Of a stretch of DNA of 64,000 nt, positions 16,035 through 24,781 are shown one piece after another. Under the pieces are notes generated by a model. The model was given only the letters and a program-made list of their open reading frames with translations. It had not been told where the DNA came from and did not search any database. The position numbers and the translations under genes are program-made. The DNA is from JAGVSR01 sp964458265 (GTDB lineage: Bacteria > Pseudomonadota > Alphaproteobacteria > Rhizobiales > Hyphomicrobiaceae): assembly GCA_964458265.1 (NCBI GenBank), contig CAYWIF010000004.1, positions 50,341 to 114,340 of the forward strand, read 5' to 3'. Position 1 is the stretch's first letter. The number at the start of each line of letters is the position of its first letter.

Positions 16035-16490
16035 ATGCGTTGCGATCCAGAGGGCATCGTCGAGGCGGCGGTGACGGCATACACACTCGGCGATTACGAA
16101 ACCGCGGCCGCCTATTACGCGCCAGACGCGACGTTTGCACTGTACGCGGACAACGAGATCTCTCCCTTCGCGGGAGAATGGCAAGGACGCGCGGCCATCG
16201 TGGAGTGCTGGCACAAAATCGGTGCGGCGTTCGACGTGATCCGCTTCGAACTGCGTAACATCAGAAACCTCGACGGACACGTGACGTGTCAGATCGACTA
16301 CGAACTTCGCCACATCGCCAGCGGCGAGCGGCTCGACGGCATCGCGCGCCTGATCCTCGAAGTCCGCGACGGACAGATCGTCCGGGAGCGCGAATACAAT
16401 GATGTGGAGCGCATGCGGGCTTTCATGCGCTTCGCCGAATACACCGGCAAAACTCCGGTGGAGGTTGGTGGGATTTCGGCGTCAGGCTAA
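16035..16490 (+). CDS. NTF2/SnoaL-like protein, second of a tandem pair
   Basis: From ATG 16035 the product has 151 residues and aligns end to end with the preceding paralogue (MRCDPEGIVEAAVTAYTLGD, YYAPDATFALYADNE, REYNDVERMRAF). AAGG nine bases ahead supports this start over the GTG at 15996. It has a short extra C-terminal tail (TGKTPVEVGGISASG). The cassette may use the pair as a heterodimer or for related small molecules, but no catalytic residue set is obvious. The stop is only three bases from the convergent glpX stop. Confidence 0.78.
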   Translation: MRCDPEGIVEAAVTAYTLGDYETAAAYYAPDATFALYADNEISPFAGEWQGRAAIVECWHKIGAAFDVIRFELRNIRNLDGHVTCQIDYELRHIASGERLDGIARLILEVRDGQIVREREYNDVERMRAFMRFAEYTGKTPVEVGGISASG

Positions 16491-16493
16491 CCG

Positions 16494-17480
16494 CTACGCC
16501 GGGAACCGGGCCCCGATATCGCGAAAGCGCGTCTTAATTCGCCGCACCGTCCCGCTCTTGGATCGCATCACGACAGTTTCCGTCTCGGCGAAATCGCCGC
16601 GGAAATGCACCCCGTCGAGCAGCGACCCGTCCGTTATGCCGGTCGCCGAAAATATGACGTCTGCGGACGCCATGTCTTCCAGATTGAATTTCCGGTTGAT
16701 GTCCGTGATGCCCATCTTGGCCGCGCGGATCCGTTCGTCGTCGTTTGACGGCTTCAGGCGACCCTGGATTTGTCCGCCGACACAGCGCATGGCGGCGGCT
16801 GCCAGAACCCCTTCCGGGGCGCCGCCCGACCCCATGTAGATGTCGATGCCCGTCTCCTGAGCGTCCGTCGTCCAGATCACACCGGCAATATCGCCATCAG
16901 GAATCAGACGCACGGCCGCTCCGGCTTCGCGCACCGCCTTGATCAGATCGGCATGGCGCGGCCGGTCGAGAATGCACGCCGTGATCTCGGCCACCGGCAC
17001 GCGCTTGGCTTCTGCGAGATCGCGAATGTTGTCGCCCGGCGACTTGTCCAGATCGACCAGACCGGCGGGATAGCCGGGGCCTATGGCAATCTTGTCCATG
17101 TACATATCGGGAGCATTAAGTAAGCCGCCCTTCTCCGAGATGGCCAAAACGGCCAGCGCATTCGGCATCGACTTGGCGCAGATCGTCGTGCCTTCCAGCG
17201 GATCGACGGCGATATCGACCTCCGGCCCATCGCCCGAACCGACCTTCTCGCCAATATAGAGCATCGGCGCTTCGTCCATTTCCCCTTCACCGATAACAAC
17301 TGTGCCGTCGATGCTGAGCAGCGCGAGTTCCCGCCGCATCGCATCCACGGCCGCCTTGTCCGCCGCCTTTTCGTTGCCCCGTCCGCGCAGGCGCGCCGCG
17401 GCAATCGCCGCCGCCTCCGTAACGCGCGCCACTTCGAGCACGAGGACACGTTCCAGTCCCTGCAATCGATCCTTGCTCAT
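16494..17480 (-). CDS. glpX: Class II fructose-1,6-bisphosphatase
   Basis: This 328-residue enzyme hydrolyses fructose 1,6-bisphosphate (in some bacteria also sedoheptulose 1,7-bisphosphate) in gluconeogenesis and the Calvin or pentose cycles. Hallmarks of GlpX are DGTVVIGEGEMDEAPML, DIAVDPLEGTT, YMDKIAIG, RPRHADLI, IPDGDIAG and GSGGAPEGVLAAAAM, which include the metal ligands of the lithium-sensitive phosphatase superfamily. Length is normal. It follows hom by 56 bases, a conserved order in this group. Confidence 0.96.
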   Translation of the reverse strand: MSKDRLQGLERVLVLEVARVTEAAAIAAARLRGRGNEKAADKAAVDAMRRELALLSIDGTVVIGEGEMDEAPMLYIGEKVGSGDGPEVDIAVDPLEGTTICAKSMPNALAVLAISEKGGLLNAPDMYMDKIAIGPGYPAGLVDLDKSPGDNIRDLAEAKRVPVAEITACILDRPRHADLIKAVREAGAAVRLIPDGDIAGVIWTTDAQETGIDIYMGSGGAPEGVLAAAAMRCVGGQIQGRLKPSNDDERIRAAKMGITDINRKFNLEDMASADVIFSATGITDGSLLDGVHFRGDFAETETVVMRSKSGTVRRIKTRFRDIGARFPA

Positions 17481-17536
17481 CCGTGCCGTCCTCCATGCGG
17501 CGCGGCGCTCTGATCAAGCGGCCGCGCCAATGCTCG

Positions 17537-18832
17537 TTAAAGCTCTTCAATCCGGATCATTTGCGGCCGCGCCGCCACTTCGCCGTCCGCTTCGATCGCA
17601 TCCAACGCCTTCCGGATGCTCTCTTCCGTCGTCTCATGTGTAATCAGTACGACGGACGCCGCCGCATCGGCGCTGCCCGGCTTCTTTTGCACGATGCTTT
17701 CCAGAGAAACACCGCGATCGCCCATGCGCTTGGCGATTGAGGCCATCGCACCTGGCCGGTCGAGCACCGAAAGCCGGAGGTAATAGGAACCGTAGTGACC
17801 TGAAAGACTGGCGCGATTGAAGGGCTTCAATTGCGCCACCGGCCGCAGGAAGGGCGGCAGCACAAGTCCGCGAGCCACATCCACGATATCGCTGGCGACC
17901 GCGGACGCTGTCGGCTTCGACCCCGCCCCCGGACCGACCAGCAGCACAGAACCGGAGAAATCCCCTTCGATCGCCACGCAGTTAGTCACACCCGAAACCT
18001 GCGCGATCGTTGCATCTTCCGGCACGAAGGCCGGATGCACGCGTGCCTCAATGCCCGTCGGCGTACGTTCGGCGACTCCAAGCAGTTTGATCCGGTAGCC
18101 GAGAGTCGCCGCCGCCTCGATATCGGCCGCGTTGATGCTCTGGATCCCCTCGATGTGGATTTGATCCGCAGGAAGCTTGGTCCCGAATGCCAGGCTCGTC
18201 AAAAGCGCCAGTTTATGCGCCGCGTCAAACCCGCCGATGTCGAAAGTCGGATCGGCCTCGGCATATCCCTTCGCCTGCGCATCCCGAAGCACGTCGTCGA
18301 ATGCCAGGTGCTCATCCTGCATCTTCGTCAGGATGTAATTGCAGGTCCCATTCAGGATGCCGTAAACGCGCTTGACTTCGTTGGCAGCCAACGCCTCGCG
18401 CAGCATCTTGATGACCGGAATGCCGCCGGCGACCGCCGCTTCGAAGTTCAGCGATACGCCGCTCTTTTCCGCCAGCGCGGCGAGATCCATGCCGTGCTTT
18501 GCGAGCAGCGCCTTGTTGGCGGTCACGACATGCTTTTTTGCCTTCAGCGCCGCTTCGACGGCCGCACGCGCCGGCCCCTCGTCGCCGCCGATCAGCTCGA
18601 CGAAGCAATCAATCGAAGGATCGATTGCAAGTGACACCGCATCATCGAACCACCTCGCGCCGCAGGTGTCGGCGCCACGAACTTTATCCCGCGAGCGCGC
18701 ACACACACCTTTGACCACGATGGGCCGATCCAGCGTGTCATTGAGGCCGGCGCCGTGCTTGGCGATCAACTCCAACAGGCCGGCTCCGACCGTGCCGAGC
18801 CCGGCGATGCCGAGTTTCAGTGGCTCTTTCAT
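17537..18832 (-). CDS. hom: Homoserine dehydrogenase
   Basis: It reduces aspartate semialdehyde to homoserine for threonine and methionine synthesis. The Rossmann motif GIAGLGTVGAG lies at the N-terminus, followed by TANKALLAKHG, FEAAVAGGIPVIK, LNGTCNYILTKM and GYAEADPTFDIGGFDAAHKLALL of the catalytic domain. A C-terminal ACT domain (LRLSVLDRPGAMASI...) gives feedback control by threonine. I start at ATG 18832 (MKEPLKLG); the longer frame would need TTG at 18859. The upstream aminotransferase ends 45 bases away on the same strand. Confidence 0.96.
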   Translation of the reverse strand: MKEPLKLGIAGLGTVGAGLLELIAKHGAGLNDTLDRPIVVKGVCARSRDKVRGADTCGARWFDDAVSLAIDPSIDCFVELIGGDEGPARAAVEAALKAKKHVVTANKALLAKHGMDLAALAEKSGVSLNFEAAVAGGIPVIKMLREALAANEVKRVYGILNGTCNYILTKMQDEHLAFDDVLRDAQAKGYAEADPTFDIGGFDAAHKLALLTSLAFGTKLPADQIHIEGIQSINAADIEAAATLGYRIKLLGVAERTPTGIEARVHPAFVPEDATIAQVSGVTNCVAIEGDFSGSVLLVGPGAGSKPTASAVASDIVDVARGLVLPPFLRPVAQLKPFNRASLSGHYGSYYLRLSVLDRPGAMASIAKRMGDRGVSLESIVQKKPGSADAAASVVLITHETTEESIRKALDAIEADGEVAARPQMIRIEEL

Positions 18833-18877
18833 GGGTGTGGGTATCTCGGGCGGGCGCAAGGAATGTTGGTTACGGGA

Positions 18878-20104
18878 TTAACGGCTGGCTTTCTGCGGCA
18901 GGGTGACGACATCTTCCGCAGAGTCCACACCCTGCGAGAAGAACTTCTTAACATTGCGCGCCGCCTGCCGGATGCGATGTTCGTTTTCCACGAGCGCGAT
19001 GCGGACGTAGCCTTCGCCGTATTCGCCAAAGCCGAGGCCCGGCGACACCGCGAGGTCGGCCTTTTCGATGAGCAGCTTGGCAAACTCGACGGATCCCAAA
19101 TGGCGGAACTGCTCAGGGATTGGGCACCAAGCGAACATGGTGGCGGGCGGCGGCGGAATGGACCAACCCGCACGTTCGAAACTGTCGACCAGACAATCGC
19201 GCCGCGCCTTGTAGGTATCCCGTATCTCTTCAACGCAGTCCTGCGGCCCATTGAGCGCGGCGGCTGCAGCGACCTGTATCGGCGTGAACGCGCCATAATC
19301 CAGATACGATTTCACCCGAGCCAGCGCGCCGATGAGCCGATCGTTGCCGACCGCAAATCCCATGCGCCAGCCGGGCATGTTGTAGGTCTTCGAAAGCGAC
19401 GTGAACTCGACCGTCATGTCCATAGCGCCCGGCACCTGCAGCACCGACGGCGGTGGTTGCGCGTCAAAGTAGAGTTCCGAGTAGGCGATATCGGACAGGA
19501 TGATCAGATCCAGCTTCTTCGCCAGCGCCACCGCGTCTCTATAAAAGTCGAGGCTCGCCACCATCGCCGTCGGGTTGGACGGATAGGAGAGAATGAACCC
19601 AAGCGGCTTTGGGATCGAATGGCGCACCGCATGTTCGACGGCCCGCAGAAACTCCTCGCCCGTGCCCGCCGGCACATGCCGCACTGCGGCTCCAGCGATG
19701 ATGAATCCAAACTCATGGATGGGATACGTGGGGTTAGGCACGATCATCACGTCGCCCGGCGCCGTGATCGCCTGCGCCAGGTTCGCGAAACCTTCCTTCG
19801 ATCCGAGAGTCGCCACCACCTGCGTGTCGGGATCGAGCTTCACGCCGAACCGCCGCTCGTAATACGCAGCCTGCGCCTTCCTGAGACCCGGAATGCCCTT
19901 AGACGCCGAATAACGGTGTGTCCTCGGCTTGGCGACCGTCTCCACGAGCTTGGCTACAATGTGTGGCGGCGTCGGCAGGTCCGGGTTGCCCATGCCCAGA
20001 TCGATGATATCGGCGCCCCGCGCCCGCGCGGCAGCCTTCAACCGGTTCACTTCGGCGAAGACATACGGCGGCAAGCGCTTGATGCGATGATAATCCTCGA
20101 TCAC
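18878..20104 (-). CDS. AlaC-type aminotransferase (class I)
   Basis: The 408-residue fold-type I PLP enzyme has DLGMGNPDLPTPPHIV, YSASKGIPGLR, NPTYPIH, SYPSNPTA, SDIAYSELYFD and the Schiff-base Lys239 in SLSKTYNMPGWRMGF. It matches the glutamate-pyruvate (AlaC) or LL-diaminopimelate-type aminotransferases encoded upstream of hom in many alphaproteobacteria, so alanine formation is the best guess. Alternative substrates cannot be excluded. It is first of the alaC-hom-glpX minus-strand group. Confidence 0.9.
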   Translation of the reverse strand: MIEDYHRIKRLPPYVFAEVNRLKAAARARGADIIDLGMGNPDLPTPPHIVAKLVETVAKPRTHRYSASKGIPGLRKAQAAYYERRFGVKLDPDTQVVATLGSKEGFANLAQAITAPGDVMIVPNPTYPIHEFGFIIAGAAVRHVPAGTGEEFLRAVEHAVRHSIPKPLGFILSYPSNPTAMVASLDFYRDAVALAKKLDLIILSDIAYSELYFDAQPPPSVLQVPGAMDMTVEFTSLSKTYNMPGWRMGFAVGNDRLIGALARVKSYLDYGAFTPIQVAAAAALNGPQDCVEEIRDTYKARRDCLVDSFERAGWSIPPPPATMFAWCPIPEQFRHLGSVEFAKLLIEKADLAVSPGLGFGEYGEGYVRIALVENEHRIRQAARNVKKFFSQGVDSAEDVVTLPQKASR

Positions 20105-20396
20105 GTCCCGGGGCTCTTTCGCTTTGTGGAAAGGGAAACAGGCCTGCCTGTCCGCCCTCCAGGAACGGTCAGCGATGCCTTGAAGCCATCGTCTTTACGC
20201 TTGCGTTGCCCCCTCAGTCCAGAGCCTCGTCCCTCCGCCCCGACATCTGGCCACATCTTTCAATCATTTGAATGGCCTAGCTACTATCGTCGCGGGCCGC
20301 GGTCATATCTGCGTCATTCATCTCGCCCAAACAGCCATGCGGACCTCAATTGCCGGATGTGCTAGAGTCCGGCCCCGTCGTTAAAGTCTGGGCGCC

Positions 20397-22205
20397 ATGA
20401 CAGAAAAAACGCAACACGACCCCATCACACCCTACAAAATCCCCGACCCCGAGGAATTCACCCGCAACGTCCTCAAGGCCTACGAGGACGGCGGTCGCGC
20501 GGTTACCCAATTTCTCGATCGCTCCGATACCCAGATCACGCCCTTTTCGGCTGCGAGCGAAATGGCCCGCGCCACCGAAACCATTTCCGCCATCTACACG
20601 CGCTGGATGGCCGACCCAGCGAAGTTCGCTCAATCCCAGGCCGAATTGGTCGGCGCTTACGCCGAGCTTTGGAACCGGACGGTGCAACGCATGTTCGGCG
20701 TCGAGCCCGGACCCGTCATCGAGCCGGCACCGACCGATAACCGGTTCCGCGATCCGGAGTGGTCCAAAAACCCCTACTTCGACTTCGTCAAGCAGGCCTA
20801 TCTGCTCACCACCAAATGGGCCGAAGACAACCTCGCCGGTACGGAAGGCCTCGATCCGGCAAGCCGCCAGAAGGCCGAGTTCTATTTCCGGCAACTGACG
20901 AGCGCCTTTTCACCCTCCAACTTCCCGATGACCAATCCGGAAGTCATGCGCGAGACCATGACGTCCAACGGACGCAACCTCGTCGAAGGCGTCAATCTTC
21001 TCCTGCGCGACCTGGAAGGCTCCGGCGATTTGATGCGCATCAGCCAGACCGACGCCTCCGCCTTCGAAGTTGGCCGCAACCTCGCCACCACGCCGGGCAA
21101 GATCGTCTTTCAGAACGAACTCCTCCAGCTCATCCAGTACACACCCACGACCGACAAGGTCCGCGAAACTCCGATCCTCATGGTTCCGCCCTGGATCAAC
21201 AAGTATTACGTGCTCGATCTCACGCCGCAGAAAAGCTTCATCAAGTATGTGGTCGACCAGGGTTTCACCGTCTTTGTCATCTCTTGGGTGAACCCGAGCG
21301 CGGACCTCGCCGCCATCACATTCGAAGACTACATGACCGAAGGTCTGCTGACGGCTGCCGATGCCGTTCACCGCGAAACCGGCCTGGAGCAGTGCAACGT
21401 GCTCGGCTACTGCGTCGGCGGCACAATGCTTGGAACGACACTGTCCTGGCTCGCCGCGCGCGGCGAGGCGCCCTTCCATTCCGTGACGTTTCTCACCACC
21501 CAGGTCGATTTTTCCAAGGCCGGCGACCTCCTCCTTTTCACCGAGGACGAGCAACTCGAAAATCTCGAGCAGGTGATGAAGGAGCGCGGCTTCCTTGACG
21601 GATCCCGCATGGCGAACGTCTTCAACATGATGCGTCCGCGCGATCTTATCTGGCCTTATGTCGTCAACAACTACCTCTTAGGCCGCAAGCCGTTCCCCTT
21701 CGACCTGCTCTACTGGAACCAGGATTCGACGCGGATCGCCGCCGCTTGCCACGCATTCTACCTGCGCGAGTTCTACAACGAGAACAAACTGGCCAAGGGG
21801 CTTCTCGAAGTCGGCGGCGTCAAACTCGACCTGTCCAAAATCAAGCTGCCGGTGTTCACGGTCGCCACGCGCGAAGACCACATCGCGCCCGCTGAATCCG
21901 TTTACATCGGCGCGCGCATGTTCGGCGGTCCCGTCGAGTTCGTGCTTGCGGGATCAGGCCACATCGCCGGCGTCATCAACCCGCCCGACAAAGTCAAATA
22001 TCAGTACTGGACCCACGCCACTCTGAAGCCAAAGTCGCTCAAGGATTGGATCGGCAAGGCCGAAGAACATCCCGGTTCCTGGTGGCCCTATTGGATCGAA
22101 TGGCTGCACGGCAAATCCGGCAACTGGACCCTGCCGCGCGAACCCGGCGAAACCCTAGGCGTCATCGAACCCGCACCCGGTAGCTACGTGCAGGCAACGA
22201 ACTAG
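20397..22205 (+). CDS. phaC: Class I poly(3-hydroxyalkanoate) synthase
   Basis: It polymerises (R)-3-hydroxyacyl-CoA into cytoplasmic PHA granules as a carbon store. The 602-residue length fits class I. An N-terminal PhaC_N domain (WSKNPYFDFVKQAYLLT) precedes an alpha/beta-hydrolase core. The lipase-like box GYCVGGT carries nucleophile Cys339; the acid is in ATREDHIAP and the catalytic His in AGSGHIAGVINPP. HPHB-type substrates (C3-C5) are usual for class I. No phaR, phasin or phaAB gene is adjacent. The stretch 20105-20396 before it holds no gene and presumably its promoter. Confidence 0.97.
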   Translation: MTEKTQHDPITPYKIPDPEEFTRNVLKAYEDGGRAVTQFLDRSDTQITPFSAASEMARATETISAIYTRWMADPAKFAQSQAELVGAYAELWNRTVQRMFGVEPGPVIEPAPTDNRFRDPEWSKNPYFDFVKQAYLLTTKWAEDNLAGTEGLDPASRQKAEFYFRQLTSAFSPSNFPMTNPEVMRETMTSNGRNLVEGVNLLLRDLEGSGDLMRISQTDASAFEVGRNLATTPGKIVFQNELLQLIQYTPTTDKVRETPILMVPPWINKYYVLDLTPQKSFIKYVVDQGFTVFVISWVNPSADLAAITFEDYMTEGLLTAADAVHRETGLEQCNVLGYCVGGTMLGTTLSWLAARGEAPFHSVTFLTTQVDFSKAGDLLLFTEDEQLENLEQVMKERGFLDGSRMANVFNMMRPRDLIWPYVVNNYLLGRKPFPFDLLYWNQDSTRIAAACHAFYLREFYNENKLAKGLLEVGGVKLDLSKIKLPVFTVATREDHIAPAESVYIGARMFGGPVEFVLAGSGHIAGVINPPDKVKYQYWTHATLKPKSLKDWIGKAEEHPGSWWPYWIEWLHGKSGNWTLPREPGETLGVIEPAPGSYVQATN

Positions 22206-22343
22206 GCCCTGTGTCAATTCTGGACCACGTGCGCATTCCGGTAACGATACCGGTCAACCGAACCTTAGCGCCAATTTGAAATCATGCGCTGTTGCCTCCA
22301 TGCGTGCGCTCCATAGGCCGCACAACGCAGGCGGAGCGGTGCC

Positions 22344-22766
22344 ATGAACGACATGACGGTTTTCGTCGAAGAAAACACGCTGCTCGCGCGGATATGCGCG
22401 CGCATGCCCGTCGACGTGCAGATGTCGTTCACGCCGGAACAGATTGCTGCCCTGGGCGTGGCAACGTACGACCCGCCCTCGCCGCATAAGGTTGCCATCC
22501 GCAAAACCTTCGGCATTTTCGGCAAGCGCTACTACCTGGCGCTCTTTATGGGCCGCGATCGCCGCGTGCCGGGCGGCAATCATGCGGCGCCCGACGAATT
22601 CCGCGCCGACTGGCGGTACGTCCTCAGTGGTTTGGTCGCAGTCTGCCTCATCGCGTCCCTCATCGTCTTCGGGCTCATGTATGCGTGGAGCTATGCCGCC
22701 GTGGCCGTTGGCGGCCCTTATCGGACGATGGGGTTGCCGGAGTTCAGGCACTTGCCCTTTTTCTAG
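22344..22766 (+). CDS. Small single-pass membrane protein, unknown
   Basis: The 140-residue product has a soluble N-terminus, YDPPSPHKVAIRKTFGIFGKRYYLALFMGRDRR in the middle, and one strong transmembrane helix (about 93-116) before a short tail. GGAG precedes the ATG. The basic segment ahead of the helix predicts a cytoplasmic N-terminus. It is 138 bases after phaC and may be transcribed with it. Its stop codon shares the CTAG palindrome with the convergent metY stop. I do not recognise a functional family. Confidence 0.72.
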   Translation: MNDMTVFVEENTLLARICARMPVDVQMSFTPEQIAALGVATYDPPSPHKVAIRKTFGIFGKRYYLALFMGRDRRVPGGNHAAPDEFRADWRYVLSGLVAVCLIASLIVFGLMYAWSYAAVAVGGPYRTMGLPEFRHLPFF

Positions 22767-24055
22767 TTCAGTGACGACAACGCCTCTTCCAGATCCGCAA
22801 TGAGATCGTCGCTGTCCTCGATACCGATCGACAGCCGCACGACTTCCGGCCCCGCACCGGCAGCGCTCCGCTGCGCGTCGGTCAGTTGCCGGTGCGTGGT
22901 GGACGCCGGATGAATGACGAGCGAGCGCACGTCCCCGATATTGGCCAGGTGCGAGAAAAGTTTCAGGCCGGACACGAGGGATTTGCCTGCCTCGTAGCCA
23001 CCTTTCAGTCCGAACGTGAAAACCGCGCCCGCTCCGCGTGGCGTCAGGCGCGTTGCCAGCGCATGGTTGGATGACGACGGCAGTCCCGCGTAATTGACCC
23101 ACGCGACCGCCTTGTGCCGCTCCAGAAACGCCGCCACACGCACAGCGTTTTCGCATTGCTTTTCCATGCGCAGCGGCAGAGTTTCGATGCCATTGAGTAT
23201 GAGGAATGCGTTGAACGGCGCAATCGCCGGGCCCAGATCGCGCAGACCCATAACCCGGCAAGCGATGGCGAACGCCATCGGCCCGAACGCATCCGCCAAC
23301 ACGATGCCGTTATAGGATGGATTGGGCTCCACCAGCGTCTTGTAGCGGTTCCGGGCTCCCTTCCAGTCGAACGTCCCGCAATCGACAATGATGCCGCCGA
23401 TCGAGTTGCCTTGCCCGCCCAAAAACTTGGTCAGCGAATGGACCACGATATCCGCGCCGAACTCCTTTGGCCGGCACAGGTAGGGCGTCGCCAGCGTGTT
23501 GTCGACGATCAGCGGAACGCCCGCCTCCTTCGCAATGGTCGCAATCGAAGGAATATCGATCACGATCCCGCCCGGATTTGCGATGCTCTCGATGAAGATC
23601 GCCCGCGTCTTCGGCGTCAGCGCCGCTCGAAACGTTTCGGGGTCCGTTGCGTCAGCCCACGCAACGCGCCAATCGAATTTTGCAAACCCGTGATTGAACT
23701 GGTTGATCGACCCGCCATAAAGTTGCCTCGCGGCGACGAACGCGTCGCCCGGCTCCAGCAGGGTGTGGAAGGCAAGAAACTGCGCCGCATGACCGGAGGC
23801 AACCGCAAGCGCCGCCGAACCGCCTTCCAGCGCCGCGACCCGCGCTTCGAGCACCGCTTGCGTGGGGTTCATGATGCGCGTGTAGATGTTGCCGAATTCC
23901 TGGAGCCCGAACAGGTTGGCCGCGTGGTCCGCATCCCGGAACACATAGGACGTGGTCTGGTAGATGGGTGTTACGCGCGCGCCCGTTGCCGGATCGGGAG
24001 TCGCCCCGGCATGAACCGCGAGCGTCGCGAAATTTTGGCGCGTGGATTCGGTCAT
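22763..24055 (-). CDS. metY: O-acetylhomoserine sulfhydrylase family enzyme
   Basis: The 430-residue Cys/Met-metabolism PLP enzyme makes homocysteine from O-acetylhomoserine and sulfide (direct sulfhydrylation). Motifs include FATLAVHAGATPDPATGARVTPIYQTTSY, YTRIMNPTQAVLE, ALAVASGHAAQF, NTLATPYLCRPKEFGADIVVHSLTKFLGG with the PLP Lys, GNSIGG and a C-terminal LSIGIEDSDDLIADLEEAL. A length near 430 with a long insert (CGTFDWKGARNRYKTL) fits the MetY branch rather than MetB/MetZ. A good ribosome site (GCAGGAGG) precedes the ATG. No SAM-II riboswitch is visible upstream. Confidence 0.94.
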   Translation of the reverse strand: MTESTRQNFATLAVHAGATPDPATGARVTPIYQTTSYVFRDADHAANLFGLQEFGNIYTRIMNPTQAVLEARVAALEGGSAALAVASGHAAQFLAFHTLLEPGDAFVAARQLYGGSINQFNHGFAKFDWRVAWADATDPETFRAALTPKTRAIFIESIANPGGIVIDIPSIATIAKEAGVPLIVDNTLATPYLCRPKEFGADIVVHSLTKFLGGQGNSIGGIIVDCGTFDWKGARNRYKTLVEPNPSYNGIVLADAFGPMAFAIACRVMGLRDLGPAIAPFNAFLILNGIETLPLRMEKQCENAVRVAAFLERHKAVAWVNYAGLPSSSNHALATRLTPRGAGAVFTFGLKGGYEAGKSLVSGLKLFSHLANIGDVRSLVIHPASTTHRQLTDAQRSAAGAGPEVVRLSIGIEDSDDLIADLEEALSSLN

Positions 24056-24250
24056 GACGGCCTCCTGCTTCGACTAAGGAAGCGAGAGGGGAGCCGCTCG
24101 GCGGAGCCGCTGTCAACGGGGGAATGAAGGTTGAGCTTGGCTGGCCGCTAAAATCGCCAAATCGTTGGCGAGGACGGCGAGCTGTGTATCGCCCAAATGC
24201 CGATCACCGGGTGGCTCGGGGGCGCCAGCCCGGTCGATGACTGTGTTCGA

Positions 24251-24457
24251 TCAGATCTTGGCATACTGGCCGGCGCGATGGCAGGTCCACCGCTTCAAGG
24301 CCCACTTGGGGTGTGCCTCGATCCATTTCGCGATTTCGGGCTGAGCGCCCATCATGCACTGCATGGGCGTGAGGTTCTCGGCCGAGTACGTCAGAGCGAC
24401 GTCTTTGCATCGGCCGGGATCAGATACGAGGCAAACGGAAACCAAAAGTTCCAGCAT
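24251..24457 (-). CDS. Conserved small protein of unknown function
   Basis: The 68-residue protein starts MLELLVSVCLVSDPGRCKD and contains LTPMQCMMGAQPEIAKWIEAHP and WTCHRAGQYAKI. Four Cys are spaced as if for disulfides or metal, and the first 12 residues are hydrophobic. An AGAGGTGTCC site precedes the ATG. The pattern recalls small hypothetical proteins widely found in Hyphomicrobiales, which supports a real gene despite its size. No function is known to me. Confidence 0.75.
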   Translation of the reverse strand: MLELLVSVCLVSDPGRCKDVALTYSAENLTPMQCMMGAQPEIAKWIEAHPKWALKRWTCHRAGQYAKI

Positions 24458-24781
24458 TGGACACCTCTGCGAAAGTTTTGACCTCGTTGCCGAGGCCGGT
24501 TGCAGAATGGGCGTCCTTCCCGTGCTGTTTTGTTGTTATTCGAAAGGCTAAGTCTAGGAACTATTCCTTGCAAGATCATAAAAGCGGCAGGAATTGCCTG
24601 GGAAATAATCCTGCTCGACCTGTTGCGCTCAAGCGACGCAATTAAGGCCAAATGCCGGGAATATCCGCAATTTTCGCCAAATTGTGCACAGGCATGGCAG
24701 CTCCGACCGCAGCGCATGCCAGTGTTTCAGGCGATTGCACCTCGTTCCCAACGCGAATCGCTTGGCGATTGAGTCGCCCGA
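24458..24781. other. Intergenic stretch without a recognised gene
   Basis: This 324-base stretch lies between a small conserved gene and the di-heme peroxidase, both minus strand. It is less GC-rich than its surroundings and presumably holds the promoter of the small gene. I see no convincing coding frame, RNA fold or repeat. Confidence 0.5.

Noticed and set aside
18755..20365. 536-codon plus-strand open frame opposite alaC and hom
   Set aside because: Both minus-strand genes show complete enzyme motifs; the plus frame is Arg/His-rich and typical of antisense shadows.
24056..24250. Possible SAM-II riboswitch upstream of metY
   Set aside because: The leader lacks the conserved SAM-II pseudoknot sequence pattern; only short unconnected stems are seen.
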